A stretch of DNA of 64,000 nucleotides from Zygnema cylindricum (GCA_037447655.1 JBBHKE010002273.1:20584-84583); one strand, 5' to 3'; positions 12,101 through 24,300 are shown, counted from the first letter of the stretch. The notes: generated by a model from the letters alone, not told the origin. Translations and numbers: made by a program.

Positions 12101-13326
12101 GGTGAGTATTAACATAAACAAATTGAGGAAAATAACATTCAGAATAGACAATGGGGCAAAACAGCGCACAAAAATATCTAAACATGCGTTCTTCACCGAA
12201 AAAGTTATACATTGGCTTGACAACAGCACACATGTTTGGGCGAGACACACCAGAATGACATTCTTTACAACGCCTGTTTTCATTTCAAAAATTCAGTTCC
12301 ACATATCCATCCAGTTTTATACAACCCTTCATAAAAAACAGTAAAGCCCATCTGTTGGAAAGGTGGTCACCTTGAGAGCCTCCAGTTGCTCACTTAGTTT
12401 TGTGATATCCAGGGACGCTGACTGCTTATTATTACTTGGGACCTCTCCATTAGCAGCTTGTCTCAGCTTCCTCCAAACCTTTTTAATCTCAAAATTTTTC
12501 GCTTTCTTGATAGCCTGTTTTGCATTCCCAAACACAAGCAAGGAATAAGGTACATCCTCTACCTAGGAAACTCCAGGACCAGACCAAGCTAGGTATCGTC
12601 AACAACATACATGATGTTTGTAACATGTTCCCAACAGTAGTAAGAATGTAAATTTACACATTCCAACGCAAATGTGATCCAAGTTTCTTGGTTTATTGAC
12701 AAACATTTCGGTGAAGGAGAAGAAAAAGGAGAAGAAGGAGAAGAAGGAGAAGGAGAAGAAAAAGTGGTGAAGTTCCTGTAACAACACGAAAATAAACACT
12801 CCCTGAAAGTAATGTAGTTGGTGCAACAAATTCCACTATACGTCCAGAAGCTTACATGTGGCAGAATATATGTAACACAAAGAAACAAGAGACAACTTGG
12901 AAAACAAAAAATAGGTTACAACTTGAGTTGTTTAAAATAACAACAAATTTCTACTCCAAATTGCTAGACCGTATGTACTCTACCGTATGCTACTGACAAT
13001 CTATTCAAAAACGATGAAGCCTGAAAAATGAAAAACAGCAAAAAGCATGAAACACGGACAGACAAAGTCTACAGAGTAGAAAAACACTCCCCCTCCCCCT
13101 CCCCCTCCCTCCCCCTCCCTCTCTCTCTCTCTCTCTCTCCCTCTCTCTCCCCTCTGCTTTAAGCCATAGAATGGATAGCGGAGAGGGAGACAGAAGCGGA
13201 AGGAAGCACTTATCAACAATACAAACTCTTGATGTACGTCGAAGCAAGAAGAGGAGTCATTACCTGACGCAGGACACGAACCTCATGCGGCTCCCTTTTA
13301 AAATTTGGATTCCTTACAAACGCCAT
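9198..13326 (-). CDS. BUD22/SRFBP1-family protein (five exons)
   Basis: Exons on the minus strand, in coding order: 13326-13264, 12514-12371, 11355-10636, 10297-10194, 9585-9198. They sum to 1419 nt, a 472-residue protein, and all junctions are GT-AG and in phase. Exon 2 holds a basic helical block (KKAKNFEIKKVWRKLRQ) followed by EQLEALK, as in the BUD22 N-terminal domain. Exon 3 (240 residues) is a long acidic, low-complexity region with SESDFDSDEAAE near its end. Exon 4 ends in KNRLGQRERQ and exon 5 opens with YGNSAKH, the family's NR.GQR...YG..AKH signature. HPSWAAK at about 444 and KKITFGDDD at the end match the conserved C-terminus. Yeast BUD22 acts in the SSU processome for 18S rRNA maturation, and animal SRFBP1 is a nuclear relative. 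A nucleolar ribosome-biogenesis role is inferred. The exon 1/2 join is the least certain, because a missed small exon in the 750-bp intron 1 cannot be excluded. Confidence 0.82.
12716..12766. repeat. Purine-rich GAA/GGA tract in intron 1
   Basis: A nearly pure run of GAAGGAGAA-type repeats on the + strand inside intron 1 of the BUD22-like gene. It is simple-sequence and creates artefactual Ser/Pro- or Phe/Ser-rich reading frames. Confidence 0.75.
13087..13152. repeat. Homopyrimidine tract (CCCCCT)n-(CT)n
   Basis: Over 60 bp of uninterrupted C/T on the + strand in intron 1 of the BUD22-like gene: first CCCCCT units, then a CT run. A mirror-symmetric polypurine-polypyrimidine tract of this sort can form triplex DNA. 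It creates artefactual Arg-Glu repeats on the minus strand. Confidence 0.85.
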
Positions 13327-13790
13327 AATTAGTGTTGACCTATGAAAATAAAAATAAAAACCTCACTCTTTGAAAGAACTCATGTGTGCCGCTTATCCTT
13401 TCAGCTAAAAGGGTTTAAAGTTCATCTATTCAAAAAAACGATATATTCTCACGCCGTGGCTTCTTTGAGAAAAAGATAAAATGCAAAGAAGAAAAAATGC
13501 AAGGAATAACTGATTAGAAAACAAACAATATTACTGCTTTCAGAATCTAATTCTTGTCGAAAAACAAGACCTTGGCAACTTTTAAAATCTGAGGCTGGCG
13601 CCTGGTCCTCTCAGAGGACAATATTCGGCCGACGGTTCAACAAACAAATTTTGAAAAAAAAAAATGCATTTCTTGAAGTGTGATTTTTGCTAAAGAGCAG
13701 AAAAAAGATGACAACGAGAGGCTGAAAAGGGAGCTAAGGGAGAAAAGAAAGAAAGGAGTGAAACGGTACGATACTGTGAGCTCAGGTGTC
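13327..13790 (-). promoter_or_regulatory. Presumed promoter region of the BUD22-like gene
   Basis: About 460 bp between the start codon and the foldback element. No clear TATA box is seen. GTCCTCTCAGAGGAC (about 13605-13620) is a short palindrome. Assignment as promoter rests on position only. Confidence 0.3.
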
Positions 13791-14780
13791 CACTGGGCAG
13801 AGGTCTCGCAAACGGTCAACCGAAACCGTGACCGACCGATAACTGACCGCCCGCGTCGGATCCGGAACGGATTCGGTTGCCAAATTTGGGGGGCCGGGCG
13901 GATTCGGGCGGTTGATTCACAGAAAGATAAAAAAAAAACGGTTGCGGTCGGGTAAGCAAAAATCGAGAAAATGAAAATTTTGTTCTGTCCGTACAATCCA
14001 ACATTACTGTACTTTGTACTCTTGTTATCATTCAAGGTATACAGGAGATGTACCACTAATTTTGTACATATTCGGGTACGGGCGGGTACGGGTAGTCGCG
14101 AGAAATCGAGTTTCGGTTAACTTTTGTTTTCGTAAACGCATTTCGGGTAACAGTTAACAATTTTGGAGCGTGACATAACCCGGTCGGACGTCGGGTACTC
14201 AAATATTGAAAAAAAAACAGTCGGTTTCGATTATCTAAAATTTTGACTTTTGCGACCTTTACCACTAGGCAAAAGTCGCAAAAGTCAAAATTTCCGATAC
14301 CCAAATCCAACAAATTTTTTTTGTTCAAAATTTGAACACCCTAAACCCGACCGGGTTATGTCACGCTCCTAAATCGTTACCCGGTACCCGCTACGCGTTT
14401 ACGAAAACAAAACTTAACCGAAATTTGATTTCCGACGACTACTCATACCCGCCCGTACTCGAATAAGTACAAAATTCGTGGTACATCTCCCTCATACCAT
14501 CCACTATACTAAGAGTACAAATTACAATAATGTTGGATAGTTTGGACATTACAGTACTCTACTCTACAGTACAGCAGTGGAACGTACCTACGAAACCTTC
14601 ATTTTTTTTAGTTTTTTGCTTACCCGACTGTGCCCCAAATTGTTTCTTATTTTTGGTATCACCCAGTTGAATCAGACCGACCTCCAAAATTTTGCACCCG
14701 AATCCGTTCCGGATCCGACGCGGCCGGCCAGGTATCGGCCGGGTACGGATTCGGGTACCCGACTGCGACCTCTACCACTG
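13791..14780. mobile_element. Foldback element with ~460-bp inverted arms
   Basis: The two halves are imperfect reverse complements over nearly their whole length, for example CGTCGGATCCGGAACGG at about 13854 and its complement at about 14703. GGAGCGTGACATAACCCGG at about 14166 likewise pairs with its complement at about 14350. The centre is a perfect 19-bp stem (14238-14256 with 14275-14293) around an 18-nt loop. The tips are CACTGGGCAGAGGTC and GACCTCTACCACTG. No transposase and no clear target duplication were found. It is a non-autonomous DNA transposon of foldback/long-TIR type and would form a very long hairpin if transcribed. Confidence 0.75.
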
Positions 14781-14978
14781 AGTACTAAAGCGACAATTCA
14801 CCCTTTGATTGATTGGAAGCGACACTGATTTATATCGAATCGAGCATCGGATTACAGTGCGACTCTCCTATTTATTGGCAAAAAACTGCAAAAAATACTA
14901 GAATCTTAAAGTAACGGTGCATTACGCGTATAGTACAGTACCGTAATGAACTTTGTTGCACCTCGCGCCATGGTAATG

Positions 14979-16075
14979 TGTCAAGCTCGTGTGCATTCTC
15001 GGCACACACATTTATTCAAGATTTCCGGACCTCTTTTTACCCCGTACGGTCACCAATGTACGGATACTTGAGTGTAATAGACCACACCAGATTCCTTTAT
15101 TTTTCACACAGAGCTCAACGCAATTTGGTTCACGTTTAACGGAGGCCTGACAACCAAGTTATTATGCTTCTAAGATTGCAGTTTCACCACCTAGAAGCAG
15201 TTTCCCGCACCCCTAGCGGAGGGTATATTGTGGACTTGCATGTTACCTTAGGAATTGCAATCTAGATAATGTTGTTGGACGTCAGTAAGAATTTAGTTTA
15301 GGTCCAACCGGCTTTCGATTCATTAATTACCCTAGGTTAAAGTCTGGTGTTTCAGCGCCACTTAAGTACTTTGATAGATTAGTGGATCCAATTTGGACTC
15401 CCTGCCACGGATCTAGCCGGAGTCCGAAGTATTACTTTTTGCCCTGAGTGAGGTATTACCTAATTTGTCCTATGTCCGTTCAATTGGTATTGCTCTCCGC
15501 TCATAAGCTCTTAGCATTGCGTTGACCTTTTTGGATTTGAACTAGACAAACTCTGTTGTATTAGGCACCTGGGGACGATGGAGACAGGTTGCTGTTTTTA
15601 GTACCGTCTCTTGAGAGAAACCTTAGAAAATTTCGAAGCAAACTTTCTTTTGGAGAACTTTTGTCTTGCTTTGTGTGACTCTGTTTCCATCTCCGGTTGT
15701 GAATTGTCTCTTGTGGAAATCGTAGTTCGGTTGGTTAATTGGCATTTCCCTTCCCTTAGGCGGTTTAAGTCTTTTTGCTGTTGAACCTGGGAAGAGTCTT
15801 GTCGGTCCTGTGTCGCGGAAGCCGAGGTGTGAGGGAGGAACTTACCGGTTTCTGGTGCCTTTGGGGGAGAGAGTTCGTTTCTTCTTTGTGTCATTGTTTA
15901 TCACCGGGGTATGTTGAGCTTGCTTCACCATTATTCATCATTCTATCTGTATTTCTCTTTTCTAGGGCAAGGTGAAATTGTTAAATCTGAAACAACATAT
16001 TTTTTTGTATAATTTTTTCTGCGTGGAAGTCCCTTTGTGCACTTGTTGGTGGTTTCTTTGGCTCCTGCGACAATC
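14979..16075 (+). repeat. G 5' LTR (LTR1)
   Basis: Starts TGTCAAGCTCG, matching TGTCAAGCTC at 34656. The two copies share their sequence (CGCACCCCTAGCG, TCTAGATAATG, GTCTGGTGTTTCAGCGCC) up to about TTGGCTCCTGC. The exact 3' end is uncertain within about 20 bp, and the primer-binding site was not identified with confidence. Confidence 0.75.
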
Positions 16076-16259
16076 ACACCGGGGTTGGCTAGTTTTACCT
16101 CTAGGATAGAAGAGAGGTTACCGGGTAGCCATATGCCGACTTTTGGCAGATTAGCACAGTATTGAAAACAACAACTTGTCTGCTCGCATTAGAGGGGATA
16201 GTAGCTCCATCTTTGGTACCTTCTCCTTCTATACAAGAGTCAGACTTTATTCTCGGTTA

Positions 16260-17368
16260 TGTTATGTCTCCCTCTTCCCTCACCCAATGAGAGGAGGAGA
16301 AGCCCAAGATAGGGGTACTTCTAATTTTGGATCCGAAAAACAGGGTAGACAGGTGAGAGTTCCACAGGAGGAAGAGCCCCTAAGGCCCGAGGAATATGCT
16401 CCGACGTCCTCCCTCTTTGATTCTCCACTCAAAGAACGCGCCGGGGCCCCCACTCCCCCACCTCTTCCTAACGTGACCCCTGAGCAATTTCCTTCTCTGG
16501 CCAAGGCTGCCAGGGCCGAAGCTGAGGAGAGGAAGAGAACATCCCTTACCTCTCGGAGAAAAGGGTTAGCTTATAAAGAACCCGCCCCTGGTCCCCTTCT
16601 GGATGTTGGATTTCATACACGGTCAAAGGTACCCAGGGTCGAAATCCCCATATATCCTGAGATTTTGGCAGACCCTCGTTGGCTGAGGAGGAAGGAAATT
16701 TTTGCTCTTCATAACCTACATGAGTTGAAAGTGAAAAAAAAATTGGTGCAGCGGGTGGCCCGAACAGACAAGGCCAGGGTGGTTATGCCAATATGAGGGG
16801 TCGTGGAGATCCTAAGTAGTTCCTTGGAAAGTAGTTCCTCACAATCCGTTCAGAACCAGTCTCGGAATATTCCTACTTCTCGCCCCCAGACCACCTATTC
16901 CCAAGACACTGCTATCAGCAGGCAAACCAGGTGGGTACTACTTACCGGACCCGTGCTGCAGAAGGAACCAACAGAAAAGAGTCCCAAGGGTTCCTAGATT
17001 CCCAGAAGTGGAAGAAATTTGACCACAAGGACAGCAAGGGGAGGTTTGCCCCAAGACCCAAAGAGGAAACGTCTCCTCTCCGGGTAACAACATCTACTAG
17101 GGGGTTTCCTCTCTCACCAGCTCGGCCTTCAGAAGGATTGTGGCAGACAAGACCCACCGATCCAAAGTATCTGGTATGGGGATAAGTGATTTGGATGGGG
17201 TAGTTAATTAGAGCCAGGAGTTAGTGAATCTTTTGAAATCTCAAAGAGGGGCTATGGCCGGGACCGGACCCGTCACCTTATATTGGGAGGCTTTAGAAGA
17301 GGAAAAAAAGAAATTATGGGAACATGAACTAAGTCTGATCCGAGAGGCTCGGCGTAGGTCAGGACCTC
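16260..17368 (+). pseudogene. G gag, N-terminal part (broken)
   Basis: A proline- and charge-rich polypeptide is readable for about 170 residues from the MRGGEAQDRG segment near 16288 to a stop at 16794. It continues in other frames (SSSLESSSSQS, QTTYSQDTA) up to the copia insertion at 17369. It includes PPPLPNVTPEQFPSLAK and a basic stretch TSRRKG. No family-level match beyond gypsy Gag position is claimed. The frame resumes after E1 at 21323. Confidence 0.5.
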
Positions 17369-18221
17369 TGTTGAAAAGAATTAATTAATATTCACTTCTT
17401 AATTTAGGATCTAGAGTGGAGAGAGAGAGAGAGAGTCACTATGGTTGCCGCCATAGTCAGAAAGAAACAGGCAGCTAAGCAAACAAATTGATAGATTACC
17501 AAATTGTAGCCCAAATCAAAATTTGAACCTTGATCAACGAAAAACTTTATACACCTATGCCTTAACCATTAAGGCACTAACGAGATACACGTTTGTGGTT
17601 CGGTAATTAATTAAATGTCACGCAAACGTCACTTTCACTTAAACAGACCAAAATTGACAAAACGACATCTATAATCAAACCACGCTCGCGGCCGCGAATC
17701 TAACCGTGTAAAATACATAATCGGACGGACAACGTCGCCCCCGCCAAACCCGAATGAATATTTGGCGGCTTTTGGACATAGTGGCGCGCAATGCCACGTG
17801 GCGCCACATAATTTTACGCTTGAAAAGATGAAAGAGGAACGATGGCTCCCAAGCGGACAAGTGTCAACTAGAAGGCCATGTTGTACAGTGGCCGTACAAG
17901 AAGTAGAATCAGCCATTTCATAGATTCTTTTTGCTGCGGACTCAAGGGAGTCTATGCTACACACGGGTGTAGTCGGTCAGAGTTTTTCCTTTCCATGATG
18001 GTTTCATTTTTAAGGGAAAGTCAAAGTGGGGAATGTTGTCTAAAACATATGTTCAAGCTTTGCATTCTGTGATGAAACTGAGCACACAAAAAGTCTTCTT
18101 TCACAGATGTGAAACTGTATATGAGTTTTGATTATCAAGGTGTGAGTCATTTGGGTTTGTATGAACTTGGAGTCGACACTATCTAGATAAGCTTCTTTAG
18201 GTGTGCGATTTCTGTGGGAAA

Positions 18222-19260
18222 ATGGAACTCATAGAAGTTTAGGTTATGGGCCCATCATCTAAGGTGTCTATGTTTAATGGAACAGACTTCACTTCTGGGA
18301 AGTTATGATGGAGGGATTGCTTTTCGAAATGCACTTATGGGGAATTGTTTCGGGATTAGAGAGGTGTCCGCCATCGGGCTCCCGTAGAACTCACTATGGA
18401 AATTCAACTGGGGCTTCATAGAAAACCAAACGGATTTTAGATGCAACGGAAGGTGAAAGGGAATTTATTGCAATTGAAGAGGGAAAAAGGGAGAAGGGTA
18501 AAAAAACACCTGTGGTGAGGGGAAATAGGCTCTCGCCTACAGTTCCACTTGTAGGGGTTATAGCTAATCCAACAACTTAAAAACATGACATTAAAATTTG
18601 GGAGTACAAAAACACTATAGCTAAACATCTCATGCTTAGAAACGTGTCTAAGTCTATAGCTATTACTCTTATAAACCTAACCAAGTCTTCAAAAATCCGG
18701 GAAACACTAATTCAGATTTATAACAGTATGACTATTTAGAGGTAGCAGTTAGTAAAACAGGAAATAGAGGCCTATGTTTATAAAGGCGGTAGCATGGTAA
18801 AGTTTTGCAATGATATTGCTGCGTTATATGTTGAGCTTGCTAGTGCAGGATATATAGAATCCGAGGTGAGAAAGATTAACACACTAATCATGAAACTACC
18901 AGATGAGTACGAAAACATCATTAACTGTATACAGGAAATGGACTAGTCCTCATGGACTTGGAACATTACCATGGGGATGATTCTTGTGAAGGAAATCACT
19001 TTGGAGCTTCGTAGGGGAAGTGACTTGGTGATACACTGACAGCTGGTGGTGACTAGCGCAAGCGTGATGAGAGGAACGATGGTGACTAGTGGAAGTGTGA
19101 TGAGAGGAAGAAGCGTATCGGAACTTCGGTGGAAAAAGAGGAAGAGGAAAAGAAAGGGGAGCTTTGAAAGGGGGGGTTTGCTTCTTTTGTAGGGAACTTG
19201 GTCACTATATGGCGGAATGTCTTTGTTTGGAAGAAATTAGAAGTAGGAATGTGAAATGAG
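18222..19260 (+). pseudogene. E1 gag (broken)
   Basis: The frame opens with ATG at 18222 inside the LTR end and passes through the primer-binding site (VMGPSSKVSMFNG), but the codon before it is TAG. Homology to Gag of B, C and E4 continues in pieces (KHLMLRNVSKSIAITL, VYKGGSMVKFCNDIAALY). A zinc knuckle CFFCRELGHYMAEC of C-x2-C-x4-H-x4-C form lies at 19179-19220. Several stops and frameshifts are present. Confidence 0.7.
18242..18253 (+). other. E1 primer-binding site
   Basis: GGTTATGGGCCC directly follows the LTR. It is complementary, with one mismatch, to the anticodon-stem region of plant initiator tRNA-Met (GGGCUCAUAACC) rather than to a tRNA 3' end, as in Drosophila copia. Confidence 0.7.
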
Positions 19261-20200
19261 GTGGAAGAAGGGGAAGAGGAGAAACACGATGAAGATATTT
19301 CAAATCTTCTCCACATCAGTAGTACGGGGAAGAGAGAAGAGCACACGAAAATTCCACGAAAGCAACAGTGTGCTTTTGGAGGTATAACGGAGGTAAAAAG
19401 AAAAGAGGTATTTCAGGGAGTTAAACACCATGAGGATGTCAAAGAGTATAGAGTAAATGACTTAGAAATGAGAAATTCAGATTTAGAATCAAAATTGGAA
19501 GAAGGGAAAAATCAGAATATTGTGGATATCCTAATAGATATTTCGGAGACAGAAAACAGGTCGAAAAAAGAGACTTCAACAGATTTCGAGGAAAGAGGAA
19601 AAGTAAATCTAGTAGGAGCTTCAAAGGATAGGGGAGAAGAGGAATATTTAATCAACGGTTTAGGGGAGGAGAAATATCTTTTGGGAATCAAAATAGAAAG
19701 TGACAGTGGAAAGAATTACACGGGAGAGAGTGAGGGAGGTTGAAAAATGGGTAATTATCATCTAAAAATATATGAGTACGAAAGATGTAGATTTTATGAG
19801 GAACTTAGTGGGAATTCGTGATTTAAAGATCAATTTAGGGGGTAATGGATTTGACATCACTAATGAGAGTGATGCCATTTATGAAGGTGTGATTGTAAAA
19901 GGGTTAGCATCTGGGTATGTGTTGTAGGTTGGAGATGGGACTGGCTGTTTTAAATGCAAGTGGGAATTTGGATTTTGCTCGAATTAAAAATGAATGAGGT
20001 GGATAAAATCATTGCTCCAAAAGCCAAAATTTATGAAAAATGAAATGCAAAATAAAATGTGTGATGCAATTATTATTTCAATTTATCTAATACACTGTTT
20101 CAAATACAGGGGTATTCACTTAAAGTTTGACGAGGGGAAAAGAAAAAGGAAAAAGAAAAAAAAATATATAATTGTGTTTTGTTATTAAGTGTGAGTTAAA
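19261..20200 (+). pseudogene. E1 fused tail: acidic linker and RNase H remnant
   Basis: After the EEHTKIPRKQQCAFGG motif comes a strongly acidic/basic linker (DLEMRNSDLESKLEEGK). It then jumps to sequence corresponding to the end of RT (GEEKYLLGIKIESD) and a relic of the RNase H region (NESDAIYEGVIVKGL). The protease active site, integrase and polymerase are missing. The same arrangement is seen in E2 and E4. Confidence 0.6.
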
Positions 20201-20278
20201 AGAAAAGTAGACTAGAAAATATGGGGAGTGTTAAAATGTGTGGACTTAAACTAAAAGTTGAATAAGAATTAAGGGGAG

Positions 20279-21322
20279 TGTTGAAAAGAAGTAATTAATA
20301 TTCACTTCTTAATTTAGAATCTAGAGTGAAGAGAGAGAGGGAGAGAGTCACCATGGCTGCCGCCATAGTTAGAAAGAAATAGGCAGCCCGGTAGACGGAT
20401 TGATAGATTACCAAAATGTAGCCCTAATCAAGATTTGAACCTGGGTCAACGAAGAACTTTATAGACCTATACCTTAACCATTAAGGCACTAACGAGATAC
20501 ACGTTTGTGGTTCGTTAATTAATTAAAGTGTCACGCAAACGTCACTTTCACTTAATCAGACCAAAATTAACGGAACGACAGCTATAGTCATACGACGCTC
20601 GCGGGCGCGAATCTAACCGTGTAAAATACATTATCGGACGGACAACGTCGCCCTTGCCAAACCCGAATGAATCTTTGGCGGATTTCGGATATAGTGGCGC
20701 GTTGTGCCACGTGGCGCCACATTATTGAAGGCCTAAAAAGATGCGAGGAGGAACGATGGCTCATAAGCTGACAAGTGTCAACCAGAAGGCCATGTTGTAC
20801 AATGGCCGTACAAGAAGTACAATCAGCCACTGTACCTTTTTGTACTATACACTCTTTTGATTGGTCTACGGTTGAGTAGTAGGTAGGTGTGAGTAGGAGT
20901 TAAGGGTTTAGCGTGATTGAGGTGCCTCTCTCCAGGTGACCTTTCGTATTTATAGGCCATCTTTGGCCAGCCATAACTAACCGCTTAGAGGAGAAAATTT
21001 AGAGATTCTTTTTGCTGCGGACTCCGCGGAGTCCATGCAACACAAGGGTGTAGTCGGTTAGAGTTTTTGCTTGTCATGGTGGTGGTATTTCTAAAGGAAA
21101 GTCAAAGTGGGGAATGTTGTCCAAAACACATGTTCAAGCTTTCCATTCTATGATGAAACTGAGCTCACAGAAAGTCTTCTTTCACAGATGTGAAGATGTA
21201 TACGAGTTCTGATTGTCAAGGTGTTAGTCATTTGGGTTTGTATCAACTAGGAGTCAACACTATCTTGATAAGTTTCTTTAGGTCTGCGATTTATGTGGGG
21301 AAATGGAACCCATAGAATATAA
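20279..21322 (+). repeat. E1 3' LTR
   Basis: Starts TGTTGAAAAGAAG and ends ...CATAGAATATAA. In order it holds the antisense tRNA-like module (20421-20496), a GTAC cluster (about 20795-20850), TATTTATAG (about 20948) as probable TATA box, and a perfect GGACTCC-GC-GGAGTCC hairpin at 21019-21034. It is the complete copy to compare with the deleted 5' LTR. Confidence 0.8.
20421..20496 (-). other. tRNA-like module in copia LTR (antisense)
   Basis: On the minus strand: AGTGCCTTAATGGTTAAGG (A-box and D-arm-like, with CCTT/AAGG stem) and, about 45 bp on, GGTTCAAATCT (B box, close to the GGTTCRANTCC consensus). Spacing is tRNA-like. Equivalent modules, always antisense to the element, occur in every copia LTR in the window. 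Confidence 0.6.
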
Positions 21323-24300
21323 ACCTCTTCTCTGCGGCCTGGTGGCCACTCCTCCCAGAACATCGTCACCTAGTGGAGAAGAGACGCTGTGAGCATCTCC
21401 TACCCCTATGTCACAGCCTGAATATCCCTCATCGCAAGATCGACGAAGGACTCATATTCAGCGGGAAAGGGGGGGCATTACTGGATCTAATGGGGAGGGT
21501 TTGGGTGTAGATCATTCTTCTTATCAGGCTGTAGCTCCTCGAAACTTTCCCACATTTGTCTTGGTGGAGGGATCCGCCACTTTGGAAGCTGTGGTAGAGT
21601 TATAACCGGACCAGAGGTTACATTTCTCGTTGGGCGTGTTAGTCCACCATCCTCTCCTCCCATACCATCTTCCGATCCTCATTCTTGTATCAACCCACCT
21701 CTTTACTCTCCGCTCCTAGATACCAGTGTCTATCCCCGGGAAATTCTCAAAACTATTGCCGGGTTGGGAGTTGGATTCCAAGCTCTTTCCGCTGTAACTG
21801 AGACTTCAATCCCTGCCTATTCTTCTCCTCATCAGCATTCCCCTTCCACCATTTCCGGAACTCCACCTCCTTCTCGGACCCGACGGCAGGGTCGGAGACA
21901 AACCCCATACCCCAAGCAAGGACAAACGCCTTCTCCTTCAACGTCAACCTCTTGAGGTTCCCTGCATAACCTACCTCTTCTCCAAATTCCTTCCGTGGAA
22001 CCAGGCGGGAGAACTCGCAATTCCGTTAGACATTTGGTATCCGAAGCTATATCAAGCTTCGACCTTCTATCTCATTCAACAACAATCCAACCTTCTTCAG
22101 TGGTATGGGAGACTACCGTTGTTAATCTCGCACCTTCTGTTGGAGAAGGAAGAGGCACTCGTTTTGAAGAAGAGGACCTAGAATTCATTTCCCTTGCTCA
22201 TTTCGTAAGCTCCACTAGGCGGTCATCCCCCCATTTCACCAATCTTGCAGAGGAGGAGAAGATAACCGGGGACGTGAAGATCTTTATAGGGAACAGCTCG
22301 GAGATCGCTTTCTCGATTTTGAATTGTTGTGGAAATCATTCACACAATCAATGATCAATTAATTCAGGGGAGGGGCAATTTCGGATGACTTTGAAACTAC
22401 CTTTTTCCCAATGATGGTCAACTATCTCTCTTCGGGAGCTCTACCACACTATAAGGAGCGAGAACCCCTGTTGATGGTTCCTAGCATCAAGATTTCAGAC
22501 CTGGCTCTTCATGCGGCAGTCTTGCAAGCAGAAACCAACTTGGCTGCAGTAGCGGCCGCACTTGTCATGGCCACCTTCATAGATGACATGAAGTTGCAGT
22601 CATAGGGACAAGAATACGTCAACCAACTGCAAGCAATTCAAGCTGCCTAGGCAGCCACTCGAATGGTCGCCTACCCTACACCATCTACAACTCTTCTGAA
22701 CGCCTGGAGACTTGTGTACAATGAAAGGAACGAGTCCGCCATTAAGGAATTCACAAAATTCCGATGTTTGAAAAATGAGACACCGCAAACCCTTTTCAAG
22801 TGACTCTCTGATTTCTGCCAAAAGACAAAACTGTCAACCATTGACCTTCGGGCTATGGCAACCAAATATTTCATCGCTGTCCAAAATTCGTTCTGGCCGA
22901 CAAGACAAATTGCTTTGGATAATAGGATTGCAGGTCAGGCGATTCATGACATAAATCCCTCGCCGAAGCAAATCTCTCAAGTGGCTAGGAAACTGTACGA
23001 TTATTTTGTCAACAGCGAGGCACGAGAAAAGGCTGTCACTGGCAAAGCCTAGGCCAACTTTGCAAGGTTCACGGAAGAGACATCCTTGAGCCAGGAAGTA
23101 CAGGCGGAACTGCAATCTTCGCGAAAGCTTTAAGGGAAGCAAGAGGCGGAAATAAAGGCCGAACAAGCAATGGGGGCGGATGAGAAAGTGTTTCTCTATA
23201 ATTGCCTAAATTGCCAACAAGCAGATCACGAATGGAAACAGTGTCCAAGGAAACTAAAACGTGAATTTGTAATCAAGAAAGCTGAGTTGAAAAGGAACGC
23301 GTGGAAAGGACCCGGAAACAACAAGATCGCAGAGAACAAGGGGGCGAAGGAGACATAACACCCGTTGATAAAGACACCTACCGACCCACCCGTTAGTTAG
23401 AAAAGGCCAAAATGTCTCAATCTCAGTTGAGACTAATCAAACTCTTGAAGTTCAATGATGCTCAAATCTCCAATGAGTTAAGGAGCAGATTCACCACCGA
23501 GGGTTCCAAGTGTGAGGCTTGTGGTTTCATGGGACACAAGACGGGTCAATGTTTTTCGAAAGAATGGGGTCCCAAAAGAAATGATGCAAAATGCTTTGTT
23601 TACCGAGCGAGGAGAAACTGTTGTAAATCCTCTCCCCCTCCAACTCCTTTACCTCGGGGGCGTGAAAGAATGGACGGACCGAATGCGCGCCATTAGGTTA
23701 AGCAAGACTTACCTCGGTGAATATCATTTAGCAACAAAGCCAGCAATTGGCCGCGATGGATGCCGAATTGGCAGCCTTGCGTTTAGGATCTTCTACCCGG
23801 ACTCGTGCTTTGACGACCGCTCAGAAAATCTAAAACAAGAAACATGATTTGTTACAAAAACTGGCGGAGCTTCAATAAGAAGCCACGGCGGGTGGAGACG
23901 ATAACGATGTTATGGGGTCGGATATGGAACCACCTAAAGCCCACCAAGCCCACACCTTTATGTCAAGAACTTAGAATGTGGGAGTGTGGGAGAATCGCCC
24001 GCAGCTACGCTTTTCAACATCGGAGCAAATGAAGGATAAACAGAAAATGGACCAAGAAAGACCACAACCACAAAGTGACTGGACCTTCATCTTTTACTCC
24101 AAAGGCGGTAATCCTGAACACCGATGTCGGCCTCGGCTTGATGCCAAACGAACCACCTCCACCACCTCAACCGAAACTGCCACCAGGATTTGAACATTTT
24201 TAGGCGGATAAGGAAATATGTTTTAAAAAGATTGCCCTTGACAAACAACCTGATCAGGAATGGTTTGAGAAATATCTAGCTGAAGGGCTGGAAGACATCC

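Larger units (their letters stand above)
17369..21322 (+). mobile_element. Copia element E1 (non-autonomous, gag-bearing)
   Basis: 5' LTR 17369-18241, internal 18242-20278, 3' LTR 20279-21322. The target duplication ACCTC is present on both sides (17364-17368 and 21323-21327), so this is one complete insertion in gag of G. The polypurine tract AAGGGGAGTG precedes the 3' LTR. The 5' LTR is 873 bp and the 3' LTR 1044 bp, because about 165 bp including the presumed TATA region is missing from the 5' copy. The LTR resembles that of autonomous element B (TGTTGAAAAGA-GTAATTAATA start). Integrase and nearly all of RT are absent. Confidence 0.88.

Noticed and set aside
13005-13247. Frame encoding Arg-Glu repeats on the minus strand
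   Set aside because: Product of the CT-repeat tract in an intron, not a protein-coding feature.
15598-15894. Antisense frame in gypsy LTR1 with a counterpart in LTR2 (35367-35642)
   Set aside because: The LTRs were identical at insertion, so similarity does not show selection; no domain or start context supports coding.
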